A program made the translations under genes and the position numbers. A DNA stretch of 64,000 bases from Hyaloperonospora brassicae. Lineage: Eukaryota > Oomycota > Peronosporomycetes > Peronosporales > Peronosporaceae. The notes beneath the pieces are model-generated. The model did not search any database. It was not told the DNA's origin and worked only from the letters and a program-made list of their open reading frames with translations. Positions 35,767 to 46,607 of this stretch are shown in pieces. Within the stretch, counting starts at the first letter, position 1. The number at the start of each line of letters is the position of its first letter. The DNA is taken from positions 682,001-746,000 of the forward strand of contig CANTFL010000090.1 in assembly GCA_947650285.1 (NCBI GenBank), in the 5' to 3' direction.

Positions 35767-37061
35767 GTACCAGGAGCCGCGTGGAATGCTCCCCGACCAG
35801 ATTTGTCCAGCGTGTCGAAAGGTCCAACTCTGAGGGTCTCGCGGACCGGCTACGGCTACGGCGACGAAGACGGGACATGGCCTATTGATTTGGCAACTGG
35901 ACGTTCCATCGAGATGGATAAGCTGAAGATGCAAATACTATCTATGTGCTCAAATTTCATAGGTGTCAGTGCTCCAAACAAGCACCGATATCGATTCACC
36001 TCTTTTTTACAATCGGACCAAACAGTGTGCAGAAGATTGCTCGACTCGAGAAGCTTGCGGCGAACTCGCGTTGGACGTTGATACGGCATGTGAACATCTA
36101 TCTAATATGCGCGAGATTCAGGTCCCGCTACGCACTAGAACAACAGAATTGCCGGTAAACCTCCGTAAGGTGCTGTCGGACGAATCTGAGACTGGTCGCA
36201 CAAGATTTGTTCTCGGAAACCTATTCAAATGTCCTACCCACACTGATGTAAAGGCGCTCTGAATCCCTTTCTCTGTCATTTGGCAAGCTCTGCGCGCTCC
36301 AATCCTATCTCGCGCCTGCTGCAGAGTCGTCGTAATATGACCCTCTCGCCACCTGCTAATTGACAATCTTTCAGCGCTTGATCCATCCGCTCCACTCATT
36401 AGCCGGAATGCGGGAAAACGCCTCTCTGCCGACTCTGATGATGACTATCTGATTCAAAGTTCTTCTTCAACAACGATGGCTTGCGACACGGTGCCTTCAT
36501 CTATATTATCGCGGGTTGCAGATCCTATACAGGGCATCATGCGACTTCCGGATCACACATTGCCTGAAGCGGTGGGCGATAGTCAGAGGTTTCAAGCCCG
36601 AGTCTCCGTGCCGGAATCGCACCGTGATTAATTGTCGGCTTTTTGTATCGAGCTTCGATACCATGTTATTGACCTTGCCATCAGAAAAGGCAGTTAAAAG
36701 GGCGATGATGGCAGGCTCACCGGCAGTATTTAAGTCATGTAGCCTCGCCAGTCACCATGCTACTGGTGATCATTTTTTGCAGGATGCTAATGAAAGATGC
36801 TTTTAGACGCTTAAGTCACCACCATGGCTCGGCAGAGGATCGGGGACATGATAACAGTTAAAGGCATAAAATGACTATTCTGTCAATCATCCGCTCAGTC
36901 ACTGTTGTGCGTCGTACATGAGATACATTAGTGCCGCGATAAGTTGTTGCGTTCATGCGTCGATCTCGATGTAGGTTAATAGCCGTTTTGGCGCGAAGGC
37001 CAGTGCGATGTACACCATCTAGTTCGTCTCGGTCAAAGCGCATAGTACATCACAGTCAGGA
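35767..37061. other. Spacer between elements A and B with coding-like remnants
   Basis: This 1.3 kb holds the upstream region of the disrupted effector-like gene. It also has two plus-strand stretches that read like protein but match nothing I recognise. One is 35963-36262, 99 codons including KQCAEDCSTREACGELALDV. The other is about 36337-36621, including SRVADPIQGIMRLPDHTLPE, without a start and closed by TAA. They may be debris of one older gene. A 93-codon minus frame (36118-36399) lies opposite the first and is probably a shadow. Confidence 0.35.
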
Positions 37062-37504
37062 TGCAACGGGGCACTGTTGACTACGTACTGGTTGACCAGT
37101 ACGGAGTATACTTCCACTGACGACAGTGGTCGACAGTGCCCTGCTAGGTGTTTTAAGGAAAACACAGAGGAAGAAAAAGAGACTAAGTAGTCAGACTAGT
37201 CTCTTGGTAAAAGTAAAACTGTATTAATATAATTAAGTCCTGTAACTCCTTGAATCTCTGTTGTCCTGACTTAATTATACCAATTTATCTAAATGTATGA
37301 TAACGTCTACTCACCACCCATTGCGCGCGTCTAGCAGCGATTGGTGGGTTGATATCATCACGATATCAACCAATGAGTAGACCCTTCGGTCATCCAAACA
37401 ATACCACCATGTCTTGTGATATTATTCAAAGAATATTCAACGTAATGTTCATTATTGTCAAATTTGTTTTAATGACAATACATGTAACGGACTACACCGT
37501 TACA
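37062..37504 (-). repeat. 3' LTR of element B
   Basis: On the plus strand it reads TGCAACGGGGCACTG to CCGTTACA. It holds perfect hairpins such as GTACTGG/CCAGTAC and GTTGATATC/GATATCAAC and the conserved GCGCGTC block. It is diverged from the LTRs of element A. Confidence 0.92.
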
Positions 37505-37520
37505 TCACCCCTCCCTTACC
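37505..37520 (-). promoter_or_regulatory. Polypurine tract of element B
   Basis: On the minus strand GTAAGGGAGGGGTGA directly precedes the 3' LTR. It matches the position and the GGGGTGATG end seen in element A. Confidence 0.7.
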
Positions 37521-37637
37521 TGATAGTCACTGTGGGACTATCGTAAACTTGGTGGCCACCCGTTGGACACCGGAGGGGACAGATAGCACTTGTTGGGTCA
37601 GACCCATTTACTCCTGACATTGCCTCGCATCGTAAAC

Positions 37638-39249
37638 ATGTCTATGCGAGGTGATTCGAAGACCACACAGCCTGCTGCTGTGCCAGCCTATGCGGCAGAC
37701 GCTTCGTAGTCTGCTGCTTGTTCTCCGTCTGCAGCACCTTCGTGGTGCGATACCGCGTGCACGCGGTATCGCACCACGTGCACATGATGACCTTGGCAAT
37801 GAGGTCATCAATTATGGCGAGTCAGACATGCCTGACTCGCGCAACGTTTTAGAGGCATCCCGATCACCGGCGACGCCTCATCGTACGTCAAGAGCACTGT
37901 CGAACGAGCGGACTCGTGAAATGCATCATAGTCTGTTCGGCAGTGATGATGAACTCGATGGTGAGGACTACTATGCCTCACCAGTATAAACTCGTGCTTC
38001 CCCGCAAGAGTGTGATGACGACGGCGAGAGCCATCGTCATTCTGTAAGCCGTAGTATCGAAACAGGTACCACATTGAAGCGTGGTGAGCTCAAGCCGTGG
38101 CGCTTACCCGAGCAGCTCATCAATAGCTTGTCTCACGAGACAAGCCAATACCATCGAATTCCTTCATTCGATGCAACTGAGCTTCATGGATTAAGCTCCA
38201 GCGCGAGTAACTTCCGCGCTGAAAAAGAATTTTATCTCGATGCCTTCCTTAGGCATCGATGGTATAATGGCAACCAAAAGCGTGACAAGAACTCGCTTTT
38301 GGCAGCGTGGAACGCGTTCGTCCAAAACGCAAAGAATTTTGGACGAGAAAGGTGGCTCAAGAAACTTGAGGTGATACGCATCAAGTTTGAAAGGCGAACG
38401 CCAACCGGTGCAAGGTACCGGTTGCACTGTTTGCCGAGTGAGGCCGGCATTCCATGCCTCTCATGGGGTGATCCTTGTGCGAGCTGTATCGACAACTCGC
38501 AGCGTGCACATATGGATGTGTATTCCCCAAGTTCTCCCTGGGGAAGGGCACACATCTAGGCTGAGATGCGTGACGCGATTGCAAACTTGCAATCCGTCTA
38601 CAAGCGCCTTGGGAGCGTATTTACCGATGGGCCACAGGACTCATCGGATGGGTCTCGTCATACTGGCGGACGAGACCTTCAACATCCATCAACAGCTGAG
38701 AGCGGGGCTCCCAGCTGTTCCAAGAGGGTGGATACCCCCGCCACTGGACGAGGTAGCTCGTCCTTGATCCTGAATCGTCACGGTGATTCAAGATACGCTC
38801 CACTAGAAAGCGCTGATCACCGTGAGCATCCACCAAAGGATGTGGTGGAAGAGGAAAGACCTCCTCCAGATGATTCGGTTCGCCATCTCGACCCTTACGA
38901 GATCCATTGCGCAATCGATGAATTGCGCGATGACTTGAAGCACGAGCGCGATCGGCGCTACGCTTTGACCGATACCGTGCGGAAGAACCGCAAGGATCGC
39001 GAGGCTGATCGGGCGAGGGATCGCGCCGATTATGCCACAGCGCAGCTTCAGGTCGATCGGGATGTCCGCTCCCTATTCGGCGAGCTGGCGACAGCTTGTG
39101 GGGAGATATCTCGGTTGAGTTCCGAGGTATCATATGTGCGCGACCAGACGGATCGTCTGGAGCGCGAACGCAAGAACTTAATGGATGTTCTTGAGCGTGG
39201 GGGCTATCTTCATCGGAAGAAGAAGGATCGTAATGACAGTACGGCCTGA
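37638..39249 (+). pseudogene. Antisense accessory frame of element B
   Basis: This is the same accessory frame as in element A, here on the plus strand. The start region MSMRGDS is followed by a TAG and a frame change. From 37651 to 39249 it is one frame broken only by TAA (37987-37989) and TAG (38557-38559). Order: acidic HHSLFGSDDELDGEDYY, KPWRLPEQLINSLSHETSQY, AAWNAFVQNAKNFGRERW, the CxxC block PCASCIDNSQR, then a coiled-coil-like C-terminus. The first stop is TGA in A and TAA in B at the same codon. The second is TAG in both, but element C has TCG there, so that stop is secondary. It overlaps the chromodomain region on the other strand. Product function unknown. Confidence 0.6.
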
Positions 39250-39382
39250 GCCCCCCCCCCCACGTAAAACGTAGGATGCGTGCGCATCTTACGTGGCAAT
39301 TCGATTGTGTATGCATTGCCCTTGCGATGCAACATACGAAAGTGACCAATGTATTTCGGCAGTAGTTTACTACTGCCGACAC
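38621..39382 (-). pseudogene. Linker and chromodomain of element B
   Basis: The chromodomain lies at 38645-38818 and is identical in translation to that of element A. The frame is opened by a slip in the C run at 39251-39261, which is two bases longer than in A. Only one short patch of the linker differs (RLRN against RLRD with neighbouring changes). Confidence 0.85.
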
Positions 39383-40407
39383 TAGTTACTGCATGTCCAG
39401 GTAAGTTTGCCGTCGAAAGTAGTACTAGGTCATTAATTTGAAATGAAAGAACATTTGCTCTTCCATTCTTGTCTTCGTTCCGTTTCTGGCGGTCCACCGC
39501 ATTTGCGATGGAGTCCTGAACGAAACGGACTACCGCTTCTCGAGTCAGCATGAAGTTCTCTGCTGACTCTTTGTTTTGTCTTTCAGTGCGCTTCGTGCGC
39601 ACTGCTAAGAGATTGCTCTCTTCTTCAGCGAGGTTGTCTTATTCCTCGCTGGCATAATCGTTGACGATGCTGAATATACCAGCATCATCATCCGAGTCAA
39701 TAATAGCGTCGTCGCTATTATTGAGGTGATCTCCTTCATCGATGTCGACCTGATCGACATCGGCATCATACGTGACGATGTTAGCGTCGACACGTGATGA
39801 GCAAGAGCCAAAACGATTTTTGCTCGAGCGAGTCCCTCCCCCCTATCCAAGAGTCACACTCTATAAAGGTGGGCACTCGTGGATGGCGTAGGCCATTCAC
39901 GTAAAACGGTGTGTGCTGTGTTAAAGCATGCACCGAATTATTGATGGTGAATTCCATCATGGGTAGGAATTCGCTCCAACTCGGAAACTAGTGGACGTAT
40001 CCTCGAAGGATCTCTTCGAGGACACGGTTCGCACGTTCCGTCTGACCATCTGTTTCTGGATGGTCAGAAGTGGACATCTTCAATCGTGTTCCGAGAGTAC
40101 GGAACACGGTTTGCCAAAATACCACCGTGAACCGAGGGTCACGGTCGGATACGAGTTCACGGGGTAAAATGTGGAGTCTAAAGACCGTGTCGAGAAAGAC
40201 ACGAGCACAGCCGTATGCGTTGATCGACTCTGGGACTGCAGCAAGATGGACCATCTTGCTGAATCGGTCAACAAACACAAGAATACCATTATTCTTGTGA
40301 GCGTCTTCGGAAAACCCGAAGACAAAGTCCATGGACACGGACTCCCAACACTCTGATGGGACCGGCAGAGGCTGCAATGGCGCACGGGATGAGGGACTAG
40401 GCTTCAC
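39210..40407 (-). pseudogene. Integrase core and C-terminus of element B
   Basis: This carries the same DDE motifs and the same interruptions as element A: a stop after RGYVH, an acidic insertion and a GPY/F-like region. The poly-G run near 39838-39843 is one base shorter than in A. Translations compared with A are identical residue for residue outside the homopolymer slips. Confidence 0.85.
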
Positions 40408-40449
40408 CCGTTGACAAACCTCGCAAGAACGAATGTACTTGCGGACAAA

Positions 40450-42554
40450 CTAATACTGGCGTGGCCAGTGAAAGTCACGACTTACCGTGAGGTAAGTCTT
40501 TTCTCTACCATGATGGCAGCCTGTTGGGGCATCGTGACACTCATACATGATGCGTAAACGCAAATCATGATGAGCGGGTACGACGACACCAGACGTGTCG
40601 TCGGCAACAGCCGTATAGTACAGCAATCCGTTGCGTGTACTATACCGATCCGTTGAGGATCGGTACAAAGCCGGTAAATCCCTCATGGATTTACTAGATG
40701 GATTCACCAGATGATCCATTAATCGCAGAAGATCCTTATCTTCTGCGTATGCCTTTCGTACGTCGTCACGTAGACTTGACGACGGGACACGGACTGACAG
40801 TGTCGCAACAGTGGTAATATCCTCACTGTTTGGTTGTGCGTCCGGCTCGAAATCGGGCCGGCGCGAGAGCGCATCCGCGACGACGTTAGTCGTCCTGGTT
40901 TATACTCCACGGAAAAGTTATACTCCGCCAAGAAAGACAGCCACCTCGCCATCCTTTGCGAGAGATGTGGGTTGTTTACGGTCGTGCGTAATGACGTATA
41001 GTCCGTATAGACGATGAACGGTCTATCTCCCAAGAGATAGACCCAAAACTTAGCCAGTGTATACTTCATGGCAAGTAGTTCCTTGTCATGCACTGGGTAA
41101 TTGCGCTCAGCTGGTTGCAGCTGACGCGACTGATAACAGATGACGCGCTCTGCGCCGTCTGTGACATACTGCATCAACGCACAGCCGATCGCAAAATCGC
41201 TGGCGTCACAGACCACATGAAATGGTCTGTCCTGATCTGCAATCGCCAAGATGGGCGATTGCATCAAGGTTTTATTGATACCTTCAAAAGAACGCTGACA
41301 GTCAGCGTTCCATGACCACTTCACATCTTTCTTGAGCAAGCAAGAAAGATGAACAGTCACCTCGGCGTAGTTGCGCGAGCACTTGTGCAAGTACGCCGCT
41401 AAGCCAAGGAACTTCCTTAGTCCCTTGACATCGACTGGCACTGGCCAGTCGGTGATCGCCTTGATCTTTTTGGTATCAGGGCGTACGCCGTGTTTGCCGA
41501 CGATGCACCCAAGAAGTGGCATTTCGCTAGCCGCGAATATACACTTCTTGAGGTTGGCATATAACTTATGATTGCGCATAAGTTAAAGAACCTGACGAAC
41601 GTGAGTTCTGTGAACTTCAACGTCCGTCTTTCCGTCCATAGCCCGGCTATGGACGAACACATCGTCGAAGTAACTCGGTGCGAAGTCTCGCACCGGTCTC
41701 AACAGACTTGTGACACATCTGTTGAATGTTTCAGGGGAATTGCTCAGCCCCTGTGGCATCACTATCCACTCCCACAGCATACCGCTGGGGGTGCTCAATG
41801 CTGTGTACGGAACATCCCGTTTACGCATAAGAATCTGATAGAATCCGTCCATCAGATCCATGGACGAAAAGATGGTACTCTTTGACATGTCATCTATGAT
41901 TACGTCCTTCTTCGGTATCGGCGTCTGAGCCGGTACCGTTGCAGCATTTAACTTGTTAAATGCATGCACTATCCACCATCCTCCTGTGGCCTTTCGCACA
42001 CAGAAGGTCAGAGAGCTGTGAGGGAATGTCGATTCCCTGACATGGCTCGCTGCTAAGCGATCGGCAAAGAACTTGTCGATCGGTAGCACCTGTTCACGAG
42101 GCAGTGGTCACTGCTTCATGACACAGTACTTCTAGCCCGGCTTGAGCTCGATCTCGTGTCGAGTGACTTTGTCCTTAGGCAACTCACAAGGTAAGGATAT
42201 CGGGAACCCATCCTTGAATTCGATCAAATCCTTATACAAAGGATTTGCCTGAAGTGACTCCCAGGATTGAGACGTGTATCGCTCAAGCCGAGTCTTCTCA
42301 TCGAGGACACTTTCGTCCATCGATGAGCTACTGAGAACCCATTCGTTCTCAGCAAATACTGTGGCCGACCGAATGTCGGTCACATACTCATCCTCTGTGA
42401 CGAGTATGCAGATCTGCTTGACTTTGGCACTACGCAGATCACGCAAGAACCGTTTCGGTTCTAGCGTTGGCAACTGAGTTGTCTCCGAAGTTAACTTCGG
42501 CGGCACAATCAGATCAAATGTATGAGCGCCTACACTTGATCCGTCATTAACCAA
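40450..42554 (-). pseudogene. pol: Reverse transcriptase, RNase H and integrase N-terminus of element B
   Basis: RT with YFDD, RNase H with DASDFAIG and the integrase zinc region are present. The stops are the same as in A, at the equivalents of 30507, 31056 and 32189. Upstream of about 42091 single-base differences from A reappear, for example TGHTLL-type changes and GAA/GAC near 42318. Downstream of that point the two copies are nearly identical. Confidence 0.87.
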
Positions 42555-42820
42555 GCCATTCCGTGTCTCGTTTCCTCCTAAGAAATCACTTTTACAGGAT
42601 CTGGGAGAGTTTTCTCCACAATGTAGTGATTATCTACGTTGTGTTCTTGTACAGTCGTGCTAACGACTGTACCACAAGTGAGGCCATCGCACTCGCTCGT
42701 AATATACCCACGTGAGTGTGTGCGTTCCAAGATATTCGTCAGTTGGTTATCTTAGGAACAAGTGGCAGGTATCGTAACCGATCGATACTGCCAACTCACC
42801 CTTGACTCGTATTTCCTGAG

Positions 42821-43093
42821 CTAAGGAAACCCTAAGATGACGTCGAACTTGTCATCTAGGTCAAGCACGACGAATCCGTCATCGTAGTGTTCGCCTTTTA
42901 ACGTGTAGTGGATTCCGACTACACGTTTCTTCACAGTGATCGATGCGCCTGTCGCTAGGCGCATTGTCATCTTCGTTGGAGGGATCTGCCGCTTCACGAA
43001 GTTAAAACCTCTTGCCTCTATCGACTGGCGACGAACAAAATTGTTCGATGCCCCACAGTCAACTAGGGCGCGAAGTGACAAGGTTTTTCTCAC
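42821..43093 (-). pseudogene. Aspartic protease region of element B
   Basis: The active site VDCGASNNF and the block DDKFDVILG are present. The frame stops soon after (ILGFP then stop), where A continues. Protein identity to A is clearly lower than in the RT region, consistent with the change of ancestry between gag-protease and pol. Confidence 0.78.
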
Positions 43094-43263
43094 TTCTAAC
43101 TATAATGTGATGAGTGAAACCTCATAACCAGGTGCAAAGACAGACACAAATTGTGTGTCGGGAGCAACCTTTTTCAGGAGATTTTCAAATTCTCTTGATG
43201 CTGCTGAATCAGTAGGGCGCTTCGTACCTTCTGATCCCGACCGTTTTTTAAAGGTCCGTCTTG

Positions 43264-44357
43264 CTAATGCAACTTCGCAACAGCAACGGACCCTCGCCCT
43301 CCATTTCTTCTTGCTGGTGGGTGAACACTGCGATCAGCACCTCGCGGTGCTGAGCGGGGGATACTGCATTCATCTGCATAGTGTCCCAGTTTATGACAGC
43401 GATGGCATCTCACCATTCGCTTGTCATTCGCAGGGCGAGGTTTCTTGCCCTCGACATTACAGAGGTCCATTGGTTCTGGACCTCCGACTGCTAATCGTCT
43501 CTGTGGACGATGCGGGGTCAACGTAGCGTGAGACTGTCTCACGCTATAACCTTCTTGCTCCACTGCGAAGAGAGCCTCTGAGAGCGTCTTTAGCTCTCCG
43601 CGGAATAGGTGGTCTCTAACGGGACCGTCTGAAAGCCCTTGAACAAAGATTGTGATCAACACAACTCACTCACGATGTTTACTACCATGCAGCTTGCAAG
43701 GTAGCGTACATGTTGGGCGTAAGCGTGAACCTTACGCTTACCCTGCTTGATTTGCAGGATCTCCGAAAGAGTCCTGAACTCTGCTCTGGGAGGCTCGAAC
43801 GTCTCACTGAGCAGGGTCTTGAAGATCCTCAACGACCCAAATACGTGTGGGTCGTGCAACTTGAGGTTCAGGGCCCAAGCTCTGGCTCCTCCTGCCAGGC
43901 CAGACTGAGCGAATAAGACTTGCATTCTCTCATCGTCGATTCTACGAGCATCGTTGGCATCGTCCAGCTCGACGATCCACCTCAACAGGGAGCCCTCCTC
44001 GACTCCCCGATACTTGGAGACCTCTGGTTTTAGAGACTCCCGTCGACGCTCACGCGTCAGCTCTGCGGACCGAGACTGTTGTTGTCTCAGTGATTCGGTC
44101 CGCTGGTGATTTTGAAGTTGTAATAAGTTCACCTGAGCTCGCGACTCATCAAGTTCTCGTTGTAAGAACTTGCTAATGAGGACATGTTGCTTGTCCATAT
44201 CTCTTGAGATTAGCATGGCCCATATGGCTTCCTCGCCAACGATCGAAATCATTCGCTCGATCGCACTCCATTCAATGTCGCTTAAATAGAAATATCTCTC
44301 AAGGGTTCCGTGAAAGCTGTCGCCGTCTACATCGTCCAACATGTTCATGTTGGGCAA
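43264..44357 (-). pseudogene. gag: gag of element B
   Basis: It starts MPNMNMLDDVDG at 44357 and runs 233 codons. A one-step frame change near 43660 follows, and then come another 130 codons with a CCHC knuckle CHRCHKLGHYADEC. It aligns with A and C along its length (SDIEWSA, VHAYAQH, PEPMDLC), but many residues differ. Unlike A it has no TAG stops in the core, keeping GAG where A has TAG at two codons. Confidence 0.85.
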
Positions 44358-44382
44358 TGAATTTGTGGTTCTTGGACGGGCT

Positions 44383-44398
44383 ACAAAGTGCTACCAGG
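44383..44398 (-). promoter_or_regulatory. Primer-binding site of element B
   Basis: On the minus strand CCTGGTAGCACTTTGTAG follows the 5' LTR end and is identical to the site in element A. Confidence 0.7.
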
Positions 44399-44842
44399 TG
44401 TAACGGGGCACTGTTGACTACGTACTGGTTGACCAGTACGGAGTATACTTCCACTGACGACAGTGGTCGACAGTGCCCTGCTAGGTGTTTTAAGGAAAAC
44501 ACAGAGGAAGAAAAAGAGACTAAGTAGTCAGACTAGTCTCTTGGTAAAAGTAAAACTGTATTAATATAATTAAGTCCTATAACTCCTTGAATCTCTGTTG
44601 TCCTGACTTAATTATACCAATTTATCTAAATGTATGATGACGTCTACTCACCACCCATTGCGCGCGTCTAGCAGCGATTAGTGGGTTGATATCATCACGA
44701 TATCAAATAATGAGTAGACCCTTCGGTCATCCAAACAATACCACCATGTCTTGTGATATTGTTAAAAGAATATTGAACGTAACGTTCGTTATTGTCAAAT
44801 TTGTTTTAATGACGATTTCATGGAACGGGCTACCCCGTTACA
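44399..44842 (-). repeat. 5' LTR of element B
   Basis: It reads TGTAACGGGGCACTG to CCGTTACA on the plus strand and is the mate of 37062-37504. Confidence 0.92.
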
Positions 44843-46165
44843 CAGAAGATATAGCTGCTGTGAAGTGCTGCAAATCTTTCTATACTGATCTATCAGCACA
44901 TGCATACATGCAATTGGTCTGCGGATAGCATATTAAACAAATTCTGCTGTACGCGCTACATTGAACCCCACCCACGTCAACTAACCTACCTTTCTTATAA
45001 TCAGCATGGATGGATCATTCCGACAGTCAGAACAGTTGTGAATACACCATCTTGACTCGTTGAGTGACGCCGGTGCTGATCCAGACAAGCTGTGGCTTCG
45101 GGATGGTCATTATACAACAATCGCCCGTCGACATAGCGCGAACGACCAGCATCACAAGTGTCGGTATCACCAACCTTACTATGCGGACAATCGAGGGATA
45201 TGCGTGGTTAAGTGAGGTAAGGATATTATCTGTGATGAGGTCAATTCGAATCAAAAACAATACGTTGCTGTTCGGTGCAAGGAATTGCCTGTCACGTCGT
45301 ACAGCATATACGTAGTTCACACAGCAAGCTCTTATTTCGAAAGGTATGTGCTGTATGAGACATCAAAGATACTGAGCCCTCGATCATGTACTTGTATCGG
45401 AGCTTGCTGGGCTCGATAAGTGCTTGTTGATGGGAATGCAGCAACAAGTAGAGTGACGTTGATATTAACAGATGACGTCTATTCGGATGCCGCCATCGCA
45501 AATGGAGCTTCCATAATTACCAGTATATTTCTTCAATACAATCAGACGAACTCTTGGAGCTGTTTGTCGATTAAAATATAAAGAATGATCTCCAGGCAGT
45601 TGTCAAAAATAAAGCAGGTTACGTGCATGGCGAGGCGAAAGACACGATGAACGTAGCACTTACTTTCAGAGGCATTCACGTTCCGGAGACTTGTAAAACA
45701 CAAGAATAAACGTCCTCTGCAAATGCGGTAGAATTGTTTGTAGTTTGGTGCTTACGTACAAACGAATAATGATATTGTCGTCATGGGGTTGACGCAAATG
45801 CCTGGCATGAATTGAATAGTAAAAAGCCAACGTATTACTAGAAAGCGTTGTCCGTATAGCTACAAGCTGCGTTATAAGTGCATATCGTTGTAAACAATCC
45901 AAACTACTCGCTTTAAGCTTATTGCAGCATGGATGCCAAAGCATGATGCCAAGCAAAATTATATTCGATTCGCTTTTTCCAAAGCAGGACCATTTTTTGG
46001 CTCGATAGGTCTACATCCTAATGACTGAAATCTTTGCCAATTGGACCGTCACCTGTTTCACAAAACGACATTAGTGTGTCTTTGTAAGTAAGCGTACAAC
46101 AATAGTCTCATGATCGCTACTGCTAGAGCGTGCATATGATTATTCAGTAAAACTCCGTCAAGGCT
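44843..46165. other. No gene recognised
   Basis: Mixed-composition spacer. A 97-codon minus frame at 45027-45320 has a hydrophobic middle (IVRIVRLVIPTLVMLVV) that could be a membrane segment, but nothing identifies it as a gene. Other frames are shorter. Confidence 0.45.
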
Positions 46166-46607
46166 TGTAACAAGATGGGCCCGTTTCTTAAGATTTATTA
46201 TTAAATAATATTCAATCAACATCACTCGAGACGAGATGATGTTGATGTTGACGGAATGTTATTCTCGAGTGCAACATTCTTTGGATGCTCCACTGAAATG
46301 GTTGATGAAAACGGTACATCAACCAGATTAACCACCTATCGCTGCTGAATGCGCGCAATGGGTGGCGAGCAAGAAATTCACATAGGAGATTGTAGTTTAA
46401 TATGGTTGAATCAAGCCAAAGATTGTTTATTAAAAGTAAAACGACTATATTAAATAGTTCTAACTTTTTCTCAGACAAAGCCTTTCGAGTTATTTTTACG
46501 TCGGTTGCGATTCCTCGCCACGTGTACGTAAACTCGGTAGAACGCAGCCTTGTGTTCCATTAACAAAAAGTCTTGCCAGTCATCTGGTAAGAAGCGTGCC
46601 TGTTACA
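46166..46607 (+). repeat. Solo LTR, third family (type C), plus orientation
   Basis: It starts TGTAACAAGATGGGCCCGTT and ends GTGCCTGTTACA. It is nearly identical over most of its length to the inverted LTR at 56818-57289, including an 88-codon frame (46212-46478) that recurs there with two residue changes. That frame is LTR sequence, not a gene. No internal element DNA adjoins it, and the flanks AGGCT and GCATC do not match. It is therefore a solo LTR without a visible target duplication, or a recombination product. Confidence 0.8.

Larger units (their letters stand above)
37062..44842 (-). mobile_element. Gypsy element B (Ty3/gypsy, chromodomain type), inverted relative to A
   Basis: A 7.8 kb element on the minus strand with ~443 bp LTRs. 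Flanks CAGGA (37057-37061) and CAGAA (44843-44847) fit a 5 bp target duplication with one change. Gene order is the same as in A. The LTRs and gag differ strongly from A, but the pol region from about 42091 down to 38331 is nearly identical to A, including the same stops. By eye its LTRs differ at roughly 17 positions, more than those of A. The A-B pair forms a large inverted repeat around a ~1.5 kb spacer plus two LTRs. Confidence 0.9.

Noticed and set aside
45027..45320. 97-codon minus ORF with a hydrophobic middle
   Set aside because: The hydrophobic stretch is the only signal; no leader, homology or context supports a gene.
46212..46478. 88-codon ORF repeated almost unchanged at 56948-57214
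   Set aside because: It looks like a conserved protein but lies wholly inside the type C LTR in both places, so it reflects repeat identity.
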